Part shown: in pieces, positions 21,981-33,240 of the stretch | Layout: each line of letters begins with the position of its first letter | Position numbering within the stretch: the first letter of the stretch is position 1 | Source of the DNA: Prunus persica | Lineage: Eukaryota; Streptophyta; Magnoliopsida; Rosales; Rosaceae | Reading direction: 5' to 3' | Length of the DNA stretch: 64,000 nucleotides | Assembly: GCF_000346465.2 (NCBI RefSeq) | Contig: NC_034010.1 | Location: forward strand, 25,122,079 to 25,186,078 | Program-made: the position numbers and the translations under genes | The notes under the pieces: model-generated | The model's input: only the letters and a program-made list of their open reading frames with translations | The model's database searches: none | What the model was told of the DNA's origin: nothing

Positions 21981-22370
21981 TAAAGTAAAGTGTTAGTATT
22001 AGTAACGGTCTCCCACTGATAATATGTTTAGTATTACCAAGGGTTCATTTTTGTTAATGGTTAGTAATTACATAAAGTAAAGTGTTAGTATTAGTAACGG
22101 TCTCCCACTGATAATATGTTTAGTATTACCAAGGGTCCATTTTTGTTAATGGTTAGTAATTACATAAAGTAAAGTGTTAGTATTAGTAACGGTCTCCCAC
22201 TGATAATATGTTTAGTATTACCAAGGGTCCATTTTTGTTAATGGTTAGTAATTACATAAAGTAAAGTGTTAGTATTAGTAACGGTCTCCCACTGATAATA
22301 TGTTTAGTATTACCAAGGGTCCATTTTTGTTAATGGTTAGTAATTACATAAAGTAAAGTGTTAGTTGAAA
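21981..22370. repeat. 92 bp tandem repeat in the Copia leader
   Basis: Four units start at 21981, 22073, 22165 and 22257, with a partial one at 22349; the period is exactly 92. The core taacggtctcccactgataa..agtattaccaagggt also occurs once at 1565-1640 in the leader of the leftmost element. 21830-21975 carries the gtatgggcactaattctgct and gacgataaacccgcaccac repeats seen in the other leaders. Confidence 0.9.
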
Positions 22371-22397
22371 ATTTTCAGAAATAAAAGGAGAGACTAT

Positions 22398-22410
22398 CGT
22401 GCTGATAACG
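22398..22410 (-). promoter_or_regulatory. Primer-binding site of the Copia (tRNA-Ile-like half-tRNA)
   Basis: On the plus strand cgtgctgataacg abuts the 5' LTR. Plant cytosolic tRNA-Ile(AAU), as I recall it, has CGTGCTAATAACG at its anticodon arm. The A/G difference falls on the wobble base, which is inosine in the mature tRNA and would be copied as G. This suggests priming from a tRNA-Ile fragment instead of the 3' end of tRNA-iMet. Confidence 0.55.
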
Positions 22411-22826
22411 TGTTATAAAAATAACCTGGGATATGTGCGATAATTCTGAGCTGCACGTAAAGTAGATGAGACACAGCATTTAACGAGGTTCGGCTATGCC
22501 TACGTCCTCGGAGAGCAGCAGCAGTAACTTTTCCATTATGTAAAAGGATAGAGCTACAAGTTTAGTGTTTACAATATATGTGGCTCACTGAATTTTCTCT
22601 CTAGGAGAATTTCTCTCTGCTCTCTCTTTCCTCTTTCTTCCTTCTCTTTCTTTCTCCTTTTTTCTTCTCCTTCTTCTTTCCGTTTCTCTTCTTATTTATA
22701 GGCTGAAATAATCACTATTCATCACTATTCATCACTGTTCACCCGTGACAGACAAACTCTATCAAAGCCGCCAAATGAACAGTAATGAACAGTATGTGTG
22801 GGCTCCATTTCAAGACTTTTATAACA
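22411..22826 (-). repeat. 5' LTR of the intact Copia
   Basis: 416 bp, followed directly by the target duplication tgttc. Its last 42 bases contribute an ATG (22785) that is in frame with exon 1 of CNGC-kinase gene 2. Confidence 0.95.
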
Positions 22827-22991
22827 TGTTCTACACTTATTTCATATTTCCGCATAATTTCTGTATCCGGAAGCGATATAAGTTTAGTTGTGGAGAAGCC
22901 GGAAGAGAAAGCTGCTGCACGGTTTGGTTTCTTTAACTTCAAAACTATTTATATGCATTTTCTTGTTCCCTTTAAAATAAATGTGGTATGA
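22785..22991 (+). CDS. Chimeric LTR/exon 1 open frame of CNGC-kinase gene 2
   Basis: The frame starts in the LTR (MNSMCGLHFKTFIT), crosses the target duplication, and enters sequence matching exon 1 of gene 1 (EKPEEKAAARFGFFNFK). Compared with gene 1, gene 2 lacks about 20 bp around the original start codon: gene 1 has ccggagaagttggagttatgg, gene 2 has ccggaagcgatataag. Whether it splices to 23172 is unknown because no obvious donor follows. An alternative start is the ATG at 23200. Confidence 0.35.
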   Translation: MNSMCGLHFKTFITCSTLISYFRIISVSGSDISLVVEKPEEKAAARFGFFNFKTIYMHFLVPFKINVV

Positions 22992-23171
22992 AATACTGGA
23001 CTTGTATATCTGCAGTGACTTGAGATATATATGTTGTTTTTGGGGGGAACTTAATTTTTCGGTCTCCGTTATACTATTAATTAACTGCTTGTTTCGTGCC
23101 AAATGAGCTTAGTCTACAAGAGTTTCCCAATTTTACACTAATTTGTTGTTTTTATTTTTTATTTTCTACAG

Positions 23172-26100
23172 TAATCGTCATTCAAATTCAGAGGCAACAA
23201 TGGCAACATCACCAAAAGTGGAGTCTTTCTTGCAAAACTGGAAGAAGATATTTGTAGCATCATGTCTATTTGCTGTTCTGCTGGATCCATTGTTTCTCTA
23301 CATTCCTATGATGAAGGATGATATCAAGTGCATGATGTCTGACAGAAACTTGAAGATTGCCGCTCTTCTTTCAAGATCACTCACTGATCTTCTCTATATA
23401 TTTGATATTATTTTTCAAATTTATACATCTGACAAGTATTCGAGTTTCATGAATGAATATCGTCGTAGACATTATCGCTCGAAAAAAAGATATTGGAGGA
23501 AATTTTTTGTGCCAACAATAATTAAGACAATGTGGGGGTCATACAATATCCTAATTGACATTTTGTCTATTCTTCCGCTTCCACAAGTAAGAGAAACTAA
23601 TCATTTGTTTTACGTATAATTTCTCTTTTCTGTTTTCCTCCAAAGACAACTGAATATCTTAATTTATGATTCACCATTTTACTCGTGATAACTTGATTTT
23701 AACTGATTGTATTATTAATATATGTTGTCCAGGTAGCAATTCTCATTATCTTTTCAAAAATGAGCGACTTGAGATCTTTGACGGCAATAAGGATGGTTAT
23801 CATGAACCTTTTTGCTTTATTGCAATATGTGCCACGGGTTCTTCGCATCTACTTATCATGTAAAGAAATTAAAATGACTCCTAAAAAAGACACTGGAGTG
23901 ACTGCCAAATGGGTTAAAGGTCTCTTGCATTTCTTTATGTACATCCTTTCTTGTCATGTAAGTTCCAAAATTTTATCGTAATTTATTTTAATTTCATAAC
24001 AATTGCTTTCTTGCATTAGATAAACAGTAATACTATTTGAACACACAAAACTAACCATATTAGCTGACCACCTAATGTGGTCATGCCATGTCAATAAATG
24101 AAATCAGCTGACATGAATTTAATTCATTTGGTTAGACAAATAAAAGGAGGATAATGTAGCATTGTTTGGTTGGAATTCTTGCTAAAAGTATTAAATCAAT
24201 CAATCTTGATGAAGGGTAAATGAACATGAGGGTCGATTTTTTAATAAAGTAGGCACGTACTACATATTCTTCACTTATATATGCAAAAACAAGAATGTAT
24301 CATAACATTAAATTCTTTCAAGTTAGGTATGTTTTCCATTTCTTTTTGTTACAGGGGAGGATTCAAACTCTAGTCTTAGGTGTAAATATTATGTATCAAT
24401 TTGGGTAGAAACCCTTACATCTATGTTTAAAGATAAATGTTATTTAATTTCCTTACTCGAGTGAACTTAAATTTTTTTCTCTTTATATTTTCATAATTCT
24501 GATTAACTTGATATTCTTCAGGTACTTGGTGCCATATACTACTTTTTTGCTATTCAATGTATGGCCACTTGTTGGCATAATGCATGTCGCAAAGCAAATG
24601 GATGTGACACTAGTACTTTTGGATGTTATGATCACCACACAGATAGAAATATTACATTTCTAAATGATTTATGCCCTATAAGTCCAGTGAACACAACGCT
24701 CTTTGATTCTGGTATATATATTACAGTCCTTCAATCTGGTATAATGGGATCAACAAATTATTTTCAAAAGTTCTCAAATTGTTTTTGGTGGGGACTGCGA
24801 AATTTGAGGTTTGTATATTATTTTTTTGTCGTTCAGTCGGAAATCGATTTGCTTAATTTGTTGGAGAGTAATATAAATTCAATCACACACATCCAGACCT
24901 AAAGAAAAGTTCACTTTTGTATCTGATATATTTCGCCATTTCATTTTTCCAGTTCTCTTGGTTCAAATCTTCAGCCTAGCGTGGATGGATGGGAAAACCT
25001 CTTTGCAGCGTTCACCTCTATAATTGGATTGCTTTTATTATTATATCTCATTGGAAATTTGCAGGTTTTTACTCTCTTTACTTTTTTGGGTCTGATATTC
25101 TATATGCATATTGTTGGCTTTTTTTTTTTCTTTCTAAATAACTAATTCCTAGTTAATGACTGAGCTACTTGTGTTGGCATATATAGACATACATGCAGTT
25201 GGGTACTCAAAGAACAGAGGCGCATAGACACAGGATGAACATGGAACAAAAGATGAAAGAGAAAGATAAAGAGACGGACTTGTGGTTATCTGCAAATTGC
25301 ATCCCCAAAGGCTTGCATGAGGATATGAAGTTGAAGATCATGGAGAAGGTACAACAAGAAGTTGAAGAAAACAGGAATGCTGATTTGGACTACATCCTCT
25401 CTATTCTTCCCTTGGATCTTCAGTCATATATTAAAGATTGTACGCCTATGGCTAGGTTGAATCAAGTAAGTTCCTCCAAACCCATGACTCTAATAATAAT
25501 AATTACTAGCAGCCTTTTCATATATATCAAAATTGATATTACTTGTGTCATCCATCCAAATAAGCATTTAATAATAACTTGTTTACTTAAACAGTGTTAT
25601 ACGAGTAAACCAAAGAGTAATAAGAGTAAATCTGTAAAACAAGTAATTAAACAAAAAGAAACAGATTGATTAGTACAATCTCTAAGGGGAGAGAAATAGT
25701 TGTGGAACTTTCAAAATACCAACACACATCCTTAGTTTATAATACAACACATCCTTAGGTTAAATTAGTATAATTAAATAAAAGGTTGTATATATGATTG
25801 TAGATGAGAAGCATGAAAATTAAGGAACATCGATGCCATTGCCAATTGCCATATATGAATCTCACAAAACACCAAGATCACATGAGACTCAGATCTAGAG
25901 AGATGCGACTAAAAATATTGTAATTACTCTTCTTTCTGTATTCTTCTAAGATAAGATGTTTGTCTTTATTAATTATTTCTATTTCTAGGTGCCCATGTTG
26001 CGAAACATGGATGAAGATGTGTTGAGAAGAATTTGTCCGTATCTTGAGCGCAGGGAGTTTGATGACAATTCTATCATTATTGAAAAGGGTGAACCACTTG

Positions 26101-27332
26101 ATATGATGCTATTCATTGTGGACGGACTTGTATCCATTGAAACGAGAGATGGTTCTTCTTCTTCTAATAATAATTTGCAGCAACGACCTCGACGTGCAGG
26201 AAAAGTATGTGGAGAAGAACTTCTACTTTGGCCATTGTCGGTATCATATCCTGACAACGTAACCTTGGCAACCGAGTCTGCTAAGGCAATAGGTCATGTT
26301 GAAGCCCTTGTTCTCACAGCTAGAGACTTGCGTAGAGCGTTAACTTTTTATCAAATAAAAAAGGACTATTTGGTTGGGATGATGCGTAGAACATTTAGTG
26401 CAAAAGAACTTGAGATGGCAACAGACAACTACCATCCAAATAGAATCATTCGTCGTAAAGGGAACTATGCATCCTTTTACAAAGGGGTACTGCCAGATGA
26501 TGATAAAACAGTGGTTGCGGTAAAGAAGTACACAACTATTTATCATCAATATGCAGCTATTGAGGCGGCTGTTGCTTCTCAGACCAACCACATAAATGTG
26601 GTGAGGTTCTTAGGTGCTTGTGTGGAACCACAGCCACAAGCACTGGTTTTTGAGTACATTCCCAATGGCACACTTTTTGAGCACATTCATAGAGAAGCAG
26701 CAGCAGGCAGCTTTGAAGGATCATCATCGTCACCAACTGCTCTACTTTCATTGGACTTACGACTCAAGATAGCGTCAGAAACAGCTGGAGCACTAGCTTA
26801 CTTACACTCACTCACTCCGCCAATCATACACCTATTTTTGTCGACAAAACATATACTATTGGATGATCATTACACTGCAAAGTTGTCTGCCATTGGACAG
26901 TGGCAAATAACTTTTCGGGAATCAGATTATTTAAACCAAGGATACTTTGACCCTAATTTTGAATTATACTGTGCAGCAGAAAAGGGTGACGTCTATAGCT
27001 TTGGAGTTGTCCTGGCGGAGCTACTAACAAGTCAAAAGCCAGCTTCTCCTTACAGAGGGGAAGAGCCACCCCTGGCAACCTGTCTTCTATCCTCAATGGA
27101 AGAGGGTCGCTTGAATCAAATTCTGGATGGTAAAATAATATTCAATGAAGCAACTTCTGAGACGGCCAAAAAGGTGGCAGATCTGGCAAAAAGATGTTTA
27201 AGGTCAAAAAGGGAGGAAAGGCCTTCCATGGAGCAAGTAGCCGTGGAGCTTGAGGGATTGCGCAAATTTATGGCAGAGTATCAAAGGGGAGAACCCAGTT
27301 TCTCAAACAGCCCAACCTCTTTGCAACCGTAA
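23172..27332 (+). CDS. CNGC-type ion channel fused to WAK-like pseudokinase, copy 2
   Basis: Exons 23172-23586, 23733-23957, 24522-24808, 24953-25064, 25187-25465 and 25989-27332 have the same borders and phases as gene 1; from ATG 23200 they give 877 aa. The channel part (FVASCLFAVLLDPLFLYIP, pore FWWGLRNLSSLGSN, S6 IGLLLLLYLIGNLQ), the C-linker and the CNBD (GEELLLWPLS, LATESAKAIGHVEALVL) are well preserved. The kinase-like tail starts at MRRTFSAKELEMATDNY, but the P-loop is RRKGNYASFYKG, HRD is replaced by HLF, and DFG by AIG. The VAVKKY lysine and the C-lobe (GDVYSFGVVLAEL) remain. The tail should therefore be catalytically dead but may still bind partners. The frame is open throughout, so this is not obviously a pseudogene. 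Confidence 0.82.
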
Positions 27333-28739
27333 ACAACAATAATAAATAAATAAACAAGCAAGCAAGGTACAAACTCTAATTAGTGTTGTTTGCAGATGCT
27401 TATACTCTAATTAGTTCCTGTTAATCTTGTGTTAATGTATGCATTTTGGGTTTTTCTTTTGGCTTCCGTTGACAACTTTGTAATAGGATTTTTATTGTTA
27501 TTTATCAAGCTCAAGTTTAGATTGAGAATATGTGTCATTAACTACAACTATCCTATGGAGGTTCAAGCAAATTGGCAAAGGTAAATTGTGCATTGCATAA
27601 CATTGCATTAAACTGTTCTCATAAAATGATGACTAGTCATCTGTTTCTCGTATGACTAGTCATCCATGCTCTGTAGGATTTTCAGCTGGATAAACAACTT
27701 TTTTGTCCTATTCTCTTTTCTCTCGCTGCTGCCATGTGTCATTCTGACCTAAGGGAATTTTTATTTGTAAAGGCTAAGGAATTTCTGTTTGGGAAGCTAT
27801 CTCTTTTGTGTGGAAATTTAGGAAAGGTTAGCTTGGTATCTTTTCGTTCTTCTTCCTCAAGAGAGAACAATATTTCATTTATGAGTTTTTCCAAATTGAT
27901 TTCTTTTTTAAAAAACTGCATTTGAAATACGAATCTGCATCTAGTTTCATAAAATATTCTCTCTTTTATATCTAGGTCAAATTCAAGACTGATTTCTTCA
28001 AGAGTATGGTTTCTTAAAGAAATTGGTCATTCTCCTTTGAATCCAAATTTTGGTTTCTGTTTGAGTTCGAGCTTGCAAGCTGGTGCCATGGGATGAATGA
28101 GCTGGAGAAGGAGCTGCAATTGCCATGAAGAACTGAGCTTCTAGCTTTACTAAGTTGAAGAAGAAGATTGCACAAAGGAGGTATAGCTCATCTTCCTAAA
28201 TAGATCTAGGTTTTTCTTGAGCTTGCTTGTGTTCCTTTGTAAGAATCTTTTTCTACTTAGTGGATTGCCTGGTCGGTTGATAACCCCCAATTTTTCCCAA
28301 TGATGGGTTTCTGGGTGAACAATTTCTGATTGCATCCTTGTAATTTTTCTGGGTTTGTGTTCTTGGTGGTTGACTAGTCATCGTATGAATTGTGGTTCAC
28401 TAGTCATCATTATCTGTTGTTTGGTGTTTGCTTGATTATGCTGTCTTCACACACTTTCACCATAGTTGTTGCTAGCACAAGGGTTGCCTAGATTGATGGG
28501 TCCTTCTGAGTGCCTAGGTTGTCACTAGTAATTCTCTAGGCCTGCAGGTACATTATGGTATGCTCTGTGTATGTTATTGTTTGCTATAATTCATATCTAA
28601 CAGTTGACTAGTCATAAGAGTATTTGGTCAAGGTCTAAAGTGTATGAAGTTTGTTGCATTCTTGGCTGAATATCTTTTAAGTTTACCCCTCGTCACCTAA
28701 GTACCGATTTTATCTTGTCCTATTGACTTTGCATTATAT
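27333..28739. other. 3' flank of gene 2 and intergenic region with repeated palindrome
   Basis: The first about 50 bp (caaccgtaaacaacaat..aacaagcaaggtac) match the region after the kinase fragment at 33235-33290. Further right I see no gene. The 10 bp palindrome tgactagtca occurs at 27630, 27653, 28371 and 28605, with a one-base variant at 28396. The short ORFs at 27734 and 28150 have no recognisable content. Confidence 0.5.
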
Positions 28740-28851
28740 AAAACAACTCACCACTAGTGTCTTGTATGTGACGAAGTTGACAATGTTGGATCCGAATCAT
28801 AAATTACCTATTGCCCCCACAGAAATCCAAATTGCTGGTTGCGGCTGTGTG
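28740..28851 (-). pseudogene. Remnant of the RS2Z gene 3' end, copy 3, left half
   Basis: ggatccgaatcataaattacctattgcccccacagaaatccaaatt is repeated exactly at 33467-33514 next to the functional RS2Z gene. The next bases (gctggttgcggctgtg) match the RS-domain codons near 33736-33755, so an internal deletion has joined the 3' flank to the coding region. The 28857-31855 block then interrupts it. Confidence 0.8.
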
Positions 28852-28856
28852 TGTGT

Positions 28857-31552
28857 TGACAAGACCCGCCCCGGAATTTCTCCGGAGATCGGAGTGGATC
28901 CCGTCTTTGTTCCGACATCACCCCGATGCCGGGCCCACTTACTAGAAACTGAGACTCTCTACCAAAATTTTGGCAGAGTCCCCCTTGTAAAATGAACAAA
29001 CCCAACAAAATTCAACTTGCATAAAAATACAACATAATCCCAACCAGCAGCATGCTTTAAAGCGAATAAACAGTTTACAACAAAATGGCCTCCGGCCTCA
29101 AAAATAAAACCCTAATAAGGGCAATAACAAAGCATGTCTAAGAGCTTTAATTTCAACAAAACAGAGTTCAAAGGAAATAACATGAAGAAAGAGTCCTACA
29201 AAGGCTCAAGGCTCGGAAGCGCACGATCCGGCTCTGCTGCGGAGCTCAGTCAACTACTAGCTGGGGGGCGCAAAACAGAAAATTGTGAGTGGACAAAAAT
29301 AAATTCAGTTCAGTGTAAACCAACGTAATATAACCCCACCGTTTAGAAAAACATGCAAGAAATCTCATGCATCTCAAAACCGTCATACTCAAGTATATAT
29401 ATATATATAATATATATATCAAAACAAATCGATACCAGATGCCAAGTCATAAATCCATAAAGAACACTTTACAAAACCCACCATCCAAAACTTATAAATC
29501 CCACAACTAAACTCTCGAAAGCGTACCCATTGGCACGACCGGCAAAGAAGTATCCTCACTGAAAAACAAGAATGAATGAATTATATATATATAATATAAG
29601 AGATATATATAATATAAATATGACCATCACCTAGTTGTACCGGGGAAACAATCCAACCGGGGGATTGTTTGACTAGTCACCCTGGCAGAGTCCTCATGAA
29701 GAGTCCTCAATCCACCATGTGACTAGGAAACGAGCCGTCCAACTGGGAGACCAACTCTCAGCCAGCACGTACCGTCGATAACCTCAAAACCCGTACATCT
29801 GTGATCAGTCCTACGTGCGCAGACTTCCCAATGAAGGGTCTACAGCAACATCCCATCAAGGATGCCCCGGGTTCCGACAATTCCAAGTATCTCAAGTCTC
29901 CGTATCCAAGTTCCAAATCAGGGGAGGTACATAGGGTAGTGCTTATAGCACTCCAAACTGACATTCTATACTCACCACTTTCCACAATCTCATCTCAACA
30001 ACCCAAGTACCTCGCACATAGCCAAATATATATAGAAATTCTCAAAATCCATATATTCATACTCAAGATACTCAAATATGTCGAAACCCAAAATATATTT
30101 TCAATGCCTCATAAAAATATCACTTTCAACAATTTCATAAATAATATATCCAAAATACCATTTAAAACATCATGCATAATATTTCCCATAATCCATATAA
30201 AATATATTTTCAATACCCAACTATGCCAAAGCGCTATACAAACATCAAGTTCAACTCATGAATATAATATATTCAATAAATCATTAAAAACGTTAAGCAT
30301 AAATCTTTCATCAATAAAACCATGCATAAGATTTGAAAACAAAGTCCATTCACAAGTAGTCCCACGCTGCTTGACCCTGAGAGGGTCCCGCCTGCTGCGT
30401 ATGCGTGGTCGGAGTACCTAATTCAGAATATGTATACGAGATTAATACGAAGCGTTTCGAACGAGTACTTTGAATTAAATATCCTAATTTCTTAGGTTTC
30501 TAGTAAGTGTACTAGGAACGAGACGTTTTAAGGTCCAACTACTCAATTTGGATGATGGAACAACTTCGGGAGACACTCGGTCAACCAGCGGTCAAACTTC
30601 CCAATTCGGGTCAACCAGGCCCACGGGACCCACGACCTCCGTTTTACAATCCAAAAGTTCCTAAAGGTTCCACAAGGTCTAAGATACCCGTCTCACAAGT
30701 TTGGTCCGAAACGGACGGTTAGATCGCTTACGATCGCACGATCGTACGATTATTATAAAACGCAAACTTTAAGTTATTGAATCGGAACATCCGGGGCTCC
30801 GATTCACGATCAGTGAAGTCCTACACGATCCTAGGAATACCTAGAACAACATATTTTAATTGGAAAACGATCCAACGGTCAAAACCTATCGAACCCGGAT
30901 AACGCATAATATGCGAAAATCCGTTCGATAGTCAAACGATGTCCGAATTGAGATCCGAAAAATCCTACGTACTCGTGACAACCAGTAGATCGTATTGGGA
31001 TAATAATGCCCCTCTGATACAGTGCCCACGTGTCGCCACACTCGCCGACAGCGCGCCGGTGTCCAAAGCGATAAAGTTTCACCGAAAAATCTCCAAACTA
31101 CAAGCCAGGCTCCCGGCTACAGGTTCTACTCGACGAGTGGAACACTTTATTCAACACCCAAGTCCAATTCGGACCGCAAGTGGTCGGAATCGGCGTCGGA
31201 AACTCACGGTTTAACCCGAAACTTCACGGCCTCGATCCGGCCACCACCGTCGCCATGGTCGTCGCACAACCTAGGAAATAGCTAGAAGGGGAGGAGAGCT
31301 ACCTGTTCCAAGAGACGGCGCAGCTCGCGATGGCCGGAAACGTCATCGGTGACGTCGGCAGTTTTGGCTGATTTTTCACGTCGTTGCCACCGCCGTTCGC
31401 CGAGTTTTCAATCGGAGAAAAGGGATGGGCTGGGTAGAGGAGAAAGAGAGGAAGCTTTTGCAAGAAACGGCACCTGAAATGGAGGTCGGACGGCGAAGTT
31501 CTCACCGTCTGAAATTCTGGCAAAAAATCGAAACAGGGGAGGGGGTTCAACC

Positions 31553-31592
<40 letters not shown>

Positions 31593-31855
31593 TCAGATAT
31601 TTTAAACCCAAATTTTAAAATATTTACGGTTTTGCCATCATCGATGTTTTGATCGTAACTTCTTCATTACAACTCCGTTTCAAGCCTACCGCGTGTCTAC
31701 GAATTCATCTCAGTACACTCTTCCAAAAATACCACTCACTGCCCCCAAACACTTTCCGGGCAAGAAGATGACTAATTTACCCCTACCCTAAGGTAAATTC
31801 ATAAATTCACTTAAATAATTTAAAATAGGAATTAAATTTGAGTCGGGGTGTTACA
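28857..31855. mobile_element. Solo-LTR-like block inserted in an RS2Z remnant
   Basis: 2999 bp, beginning tgacaagacccgcccc and ending gagtcggggtgttaca (TG...CA). It is flanked by tgtgt (28852-28856) and tgcgt (31856-31860), a 5 bp duplication with one mismatch. RS2Z-like sequence continues on both sides. There is no gag or pol. It contains AT-dinucleotide tracts and a (GA)n tract at 31555-31589. It shares ends and long internal stretches with 7945-13181 and 55205-57581. It is best read as a solo LTR of a large LTR retrotransposon. Confidence 0.65.
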
Positions 31856-31860
31856 TGCGT

Positions 31861-31995
31861 CCTATCCCCATTCTTGTCCCCTTCAACATCGTCAATAGGA
31901 CTCCTACTGTAATCAGATATGCGATCCTGTGGGGAGGGGCTTCTGCTTTTTCCCCGCTCTCACATGATCTGGATCGACTGCACTAAACTGAAGAG
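31861..31995 (-). pseudogene. Remnant of the RS2Z last exon, copy 3, right half
   Basis: cctatccccattcttgtccc ... catcgtcaatagg ... actcctactgtaatcaga ... gatctggatcgactgcac match the RS-domain exon of RS2Z (33780-34045) in antisense, with internal deletions. They include the bases adjoining its acceptor site. No frame remains. Confidence 0.8.
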
Positions 31996-32639
31996 TATGC
32001 TAGGCTTTCTCATGAAGCCGTTGATATCAATAACAATAACAATAACACCCGCACATCCTTCTCCTGCCAGTGAATGGGACAAGTCTTTGCTTCACGTGGG
32101 CGCTAGGCTTTCTCATGAGGCCCGCTTCAGTTTATGGCCCGTAACCAACCACACCCATACATTTAAGACACGCGATTGTGCTTGTGTCTAACTATTAAAG
32201 CGTCAATTGGACTTGCTCTCACTATAGCAATTTTACGCATTCAGCTACATTAAAAAAGAGAGAATTTGACTTTATGTCCTCCGGGTCTAACCCAATGAAA
32301 AACGATCTTAATTTGAAGATTAAAAGTCTCATGTTCGAATCTCCAAACATCATAGTTGTGTATGTGTGAGAGAAATCCCTTCCAAATAGTTAATAAGCCT
32401 TTTTATTATATAAACATGTTTTTTATTACAAATGCAAGTCTTGAAAAAGCACCTAGTTAGTATATGATTTTTCCATAAAACACATTTATGACTCTAAAAA
32501 TGCTATAAGTTTTTCTGTCAAATACTTTCAAAATCGTTGTTGATTATCATAAAACGATTTGTCGTTTGTATAAAAAATAATGAGAATAATAATAATAATA
32601 ATAAACCCACTAATACAAGCATATAGTGAAATTAGTAAA
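31996..32639. other. Intergenic between RS2Z remnant and kinase fragment
   Basis: 32090-32185 contains a spacer shared with 13880-13965. 32586-32603 is an ataata-type simple repeat. No coding sequence is recognised. Confidence 0.45.
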
Positions 32640-33240
32640 ATTAAAAATATAAACTAAAAGGTTATATGATTGCAGATGAGAAGCATGAAAAATGAAGATC
32701 CACATATGAATCTCACTAAACACAAAGATTCAGACATGCATAAGACTGAAAGAGACGCTATTGGTCAGTCACGATTGTTCAATGAAACCTTATTTGAGCT
32801 CAGATTATATTAGCTCAATTTCAAAGGAAGGATACTTTGACCCTCATTTTCGAAACGGCAGACTAGCAGAAAAGAGTGACCTCTATAGCTTTGGAGTTGT
32901 CCTAGCGGAGCAACTAACAAGTCAAAAGCCAGTTTCTCCTCCTGGGGCTAGTGATGTGAACCTAGCAAGCTTATTTCGAACTTCAGTGGAAGAGGGTCCC
33001 TTGGACCAAATTCTTGATGTTCAAATAATAGTCGATGAAGCAACTTATAAGACGGCCGAAAAGGTGGCGGATCTGGCAAAAAGATGTTTGGGGCTACAAC
33101 GGAAGGCAAGGCCTTTCATGGAACAAGTAGCCGTGGAGTTTGGGGGATTGCGCAAGTCTATGGCAGACTATCAAGGGGGAGAAGACGTAGAACCCAGTTT
33201 CTCTTGATATCCCAAAGAGGCCGGACTCATCGCAACCGTA
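32640..33240 (+). pseudogene. CNGC-kinase copy 4: kinase C-lobe fragment
   Basis: 32664-32760 matches the intron before the last exon of gene 2 (gcagatgagaagcatgaaaa..aatctcac). It is followed almost at once by a C-lobe frame running to the stop at 33207 (EGYFDPHF, EKSDLYSFGVVLAEQLTSQK, ADLAKRCLGL). The CNBD, the N-lobe and the catalytic loop are missing, so a deletion of nearly 1 kb removed most of the exon. The remaining frame is open, but this is a pseudogene fragment. It sits tail to tail with RS2Z. Confidence 0.8.

Larger units (their letters stand above)
16247..22826 (-). mobile_element. Intact Copia LTR retrotransposon, 6580 bp
   Basis: LTRs at 16247-16672 and 22411-22826, TG...CA ends with a longer inverted start (tgttataa/ttataaca), and a 5 bp target duplication tgttc at 16242-16246 and 22827-22831. 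By eye the two LTRs are identical except for one extra 10 bp unit (atgaacagta) in the left copy, so insertion was recent. The element reads on the minus strand: primer-binding site, leader, gag, pol with integrase before reverse transcriptase (Copia order), polypurine tract. All coding parts are open, so it may still be autonomous. Confidence 0.95.

Noticed and set aside
32761..33207. Small independent kinase gene
   Set aside because: The frame lacks the N-lobe and catalytic loop and is joined directly to sequence matching the intron of gene 2; it is a deleted duplicate.
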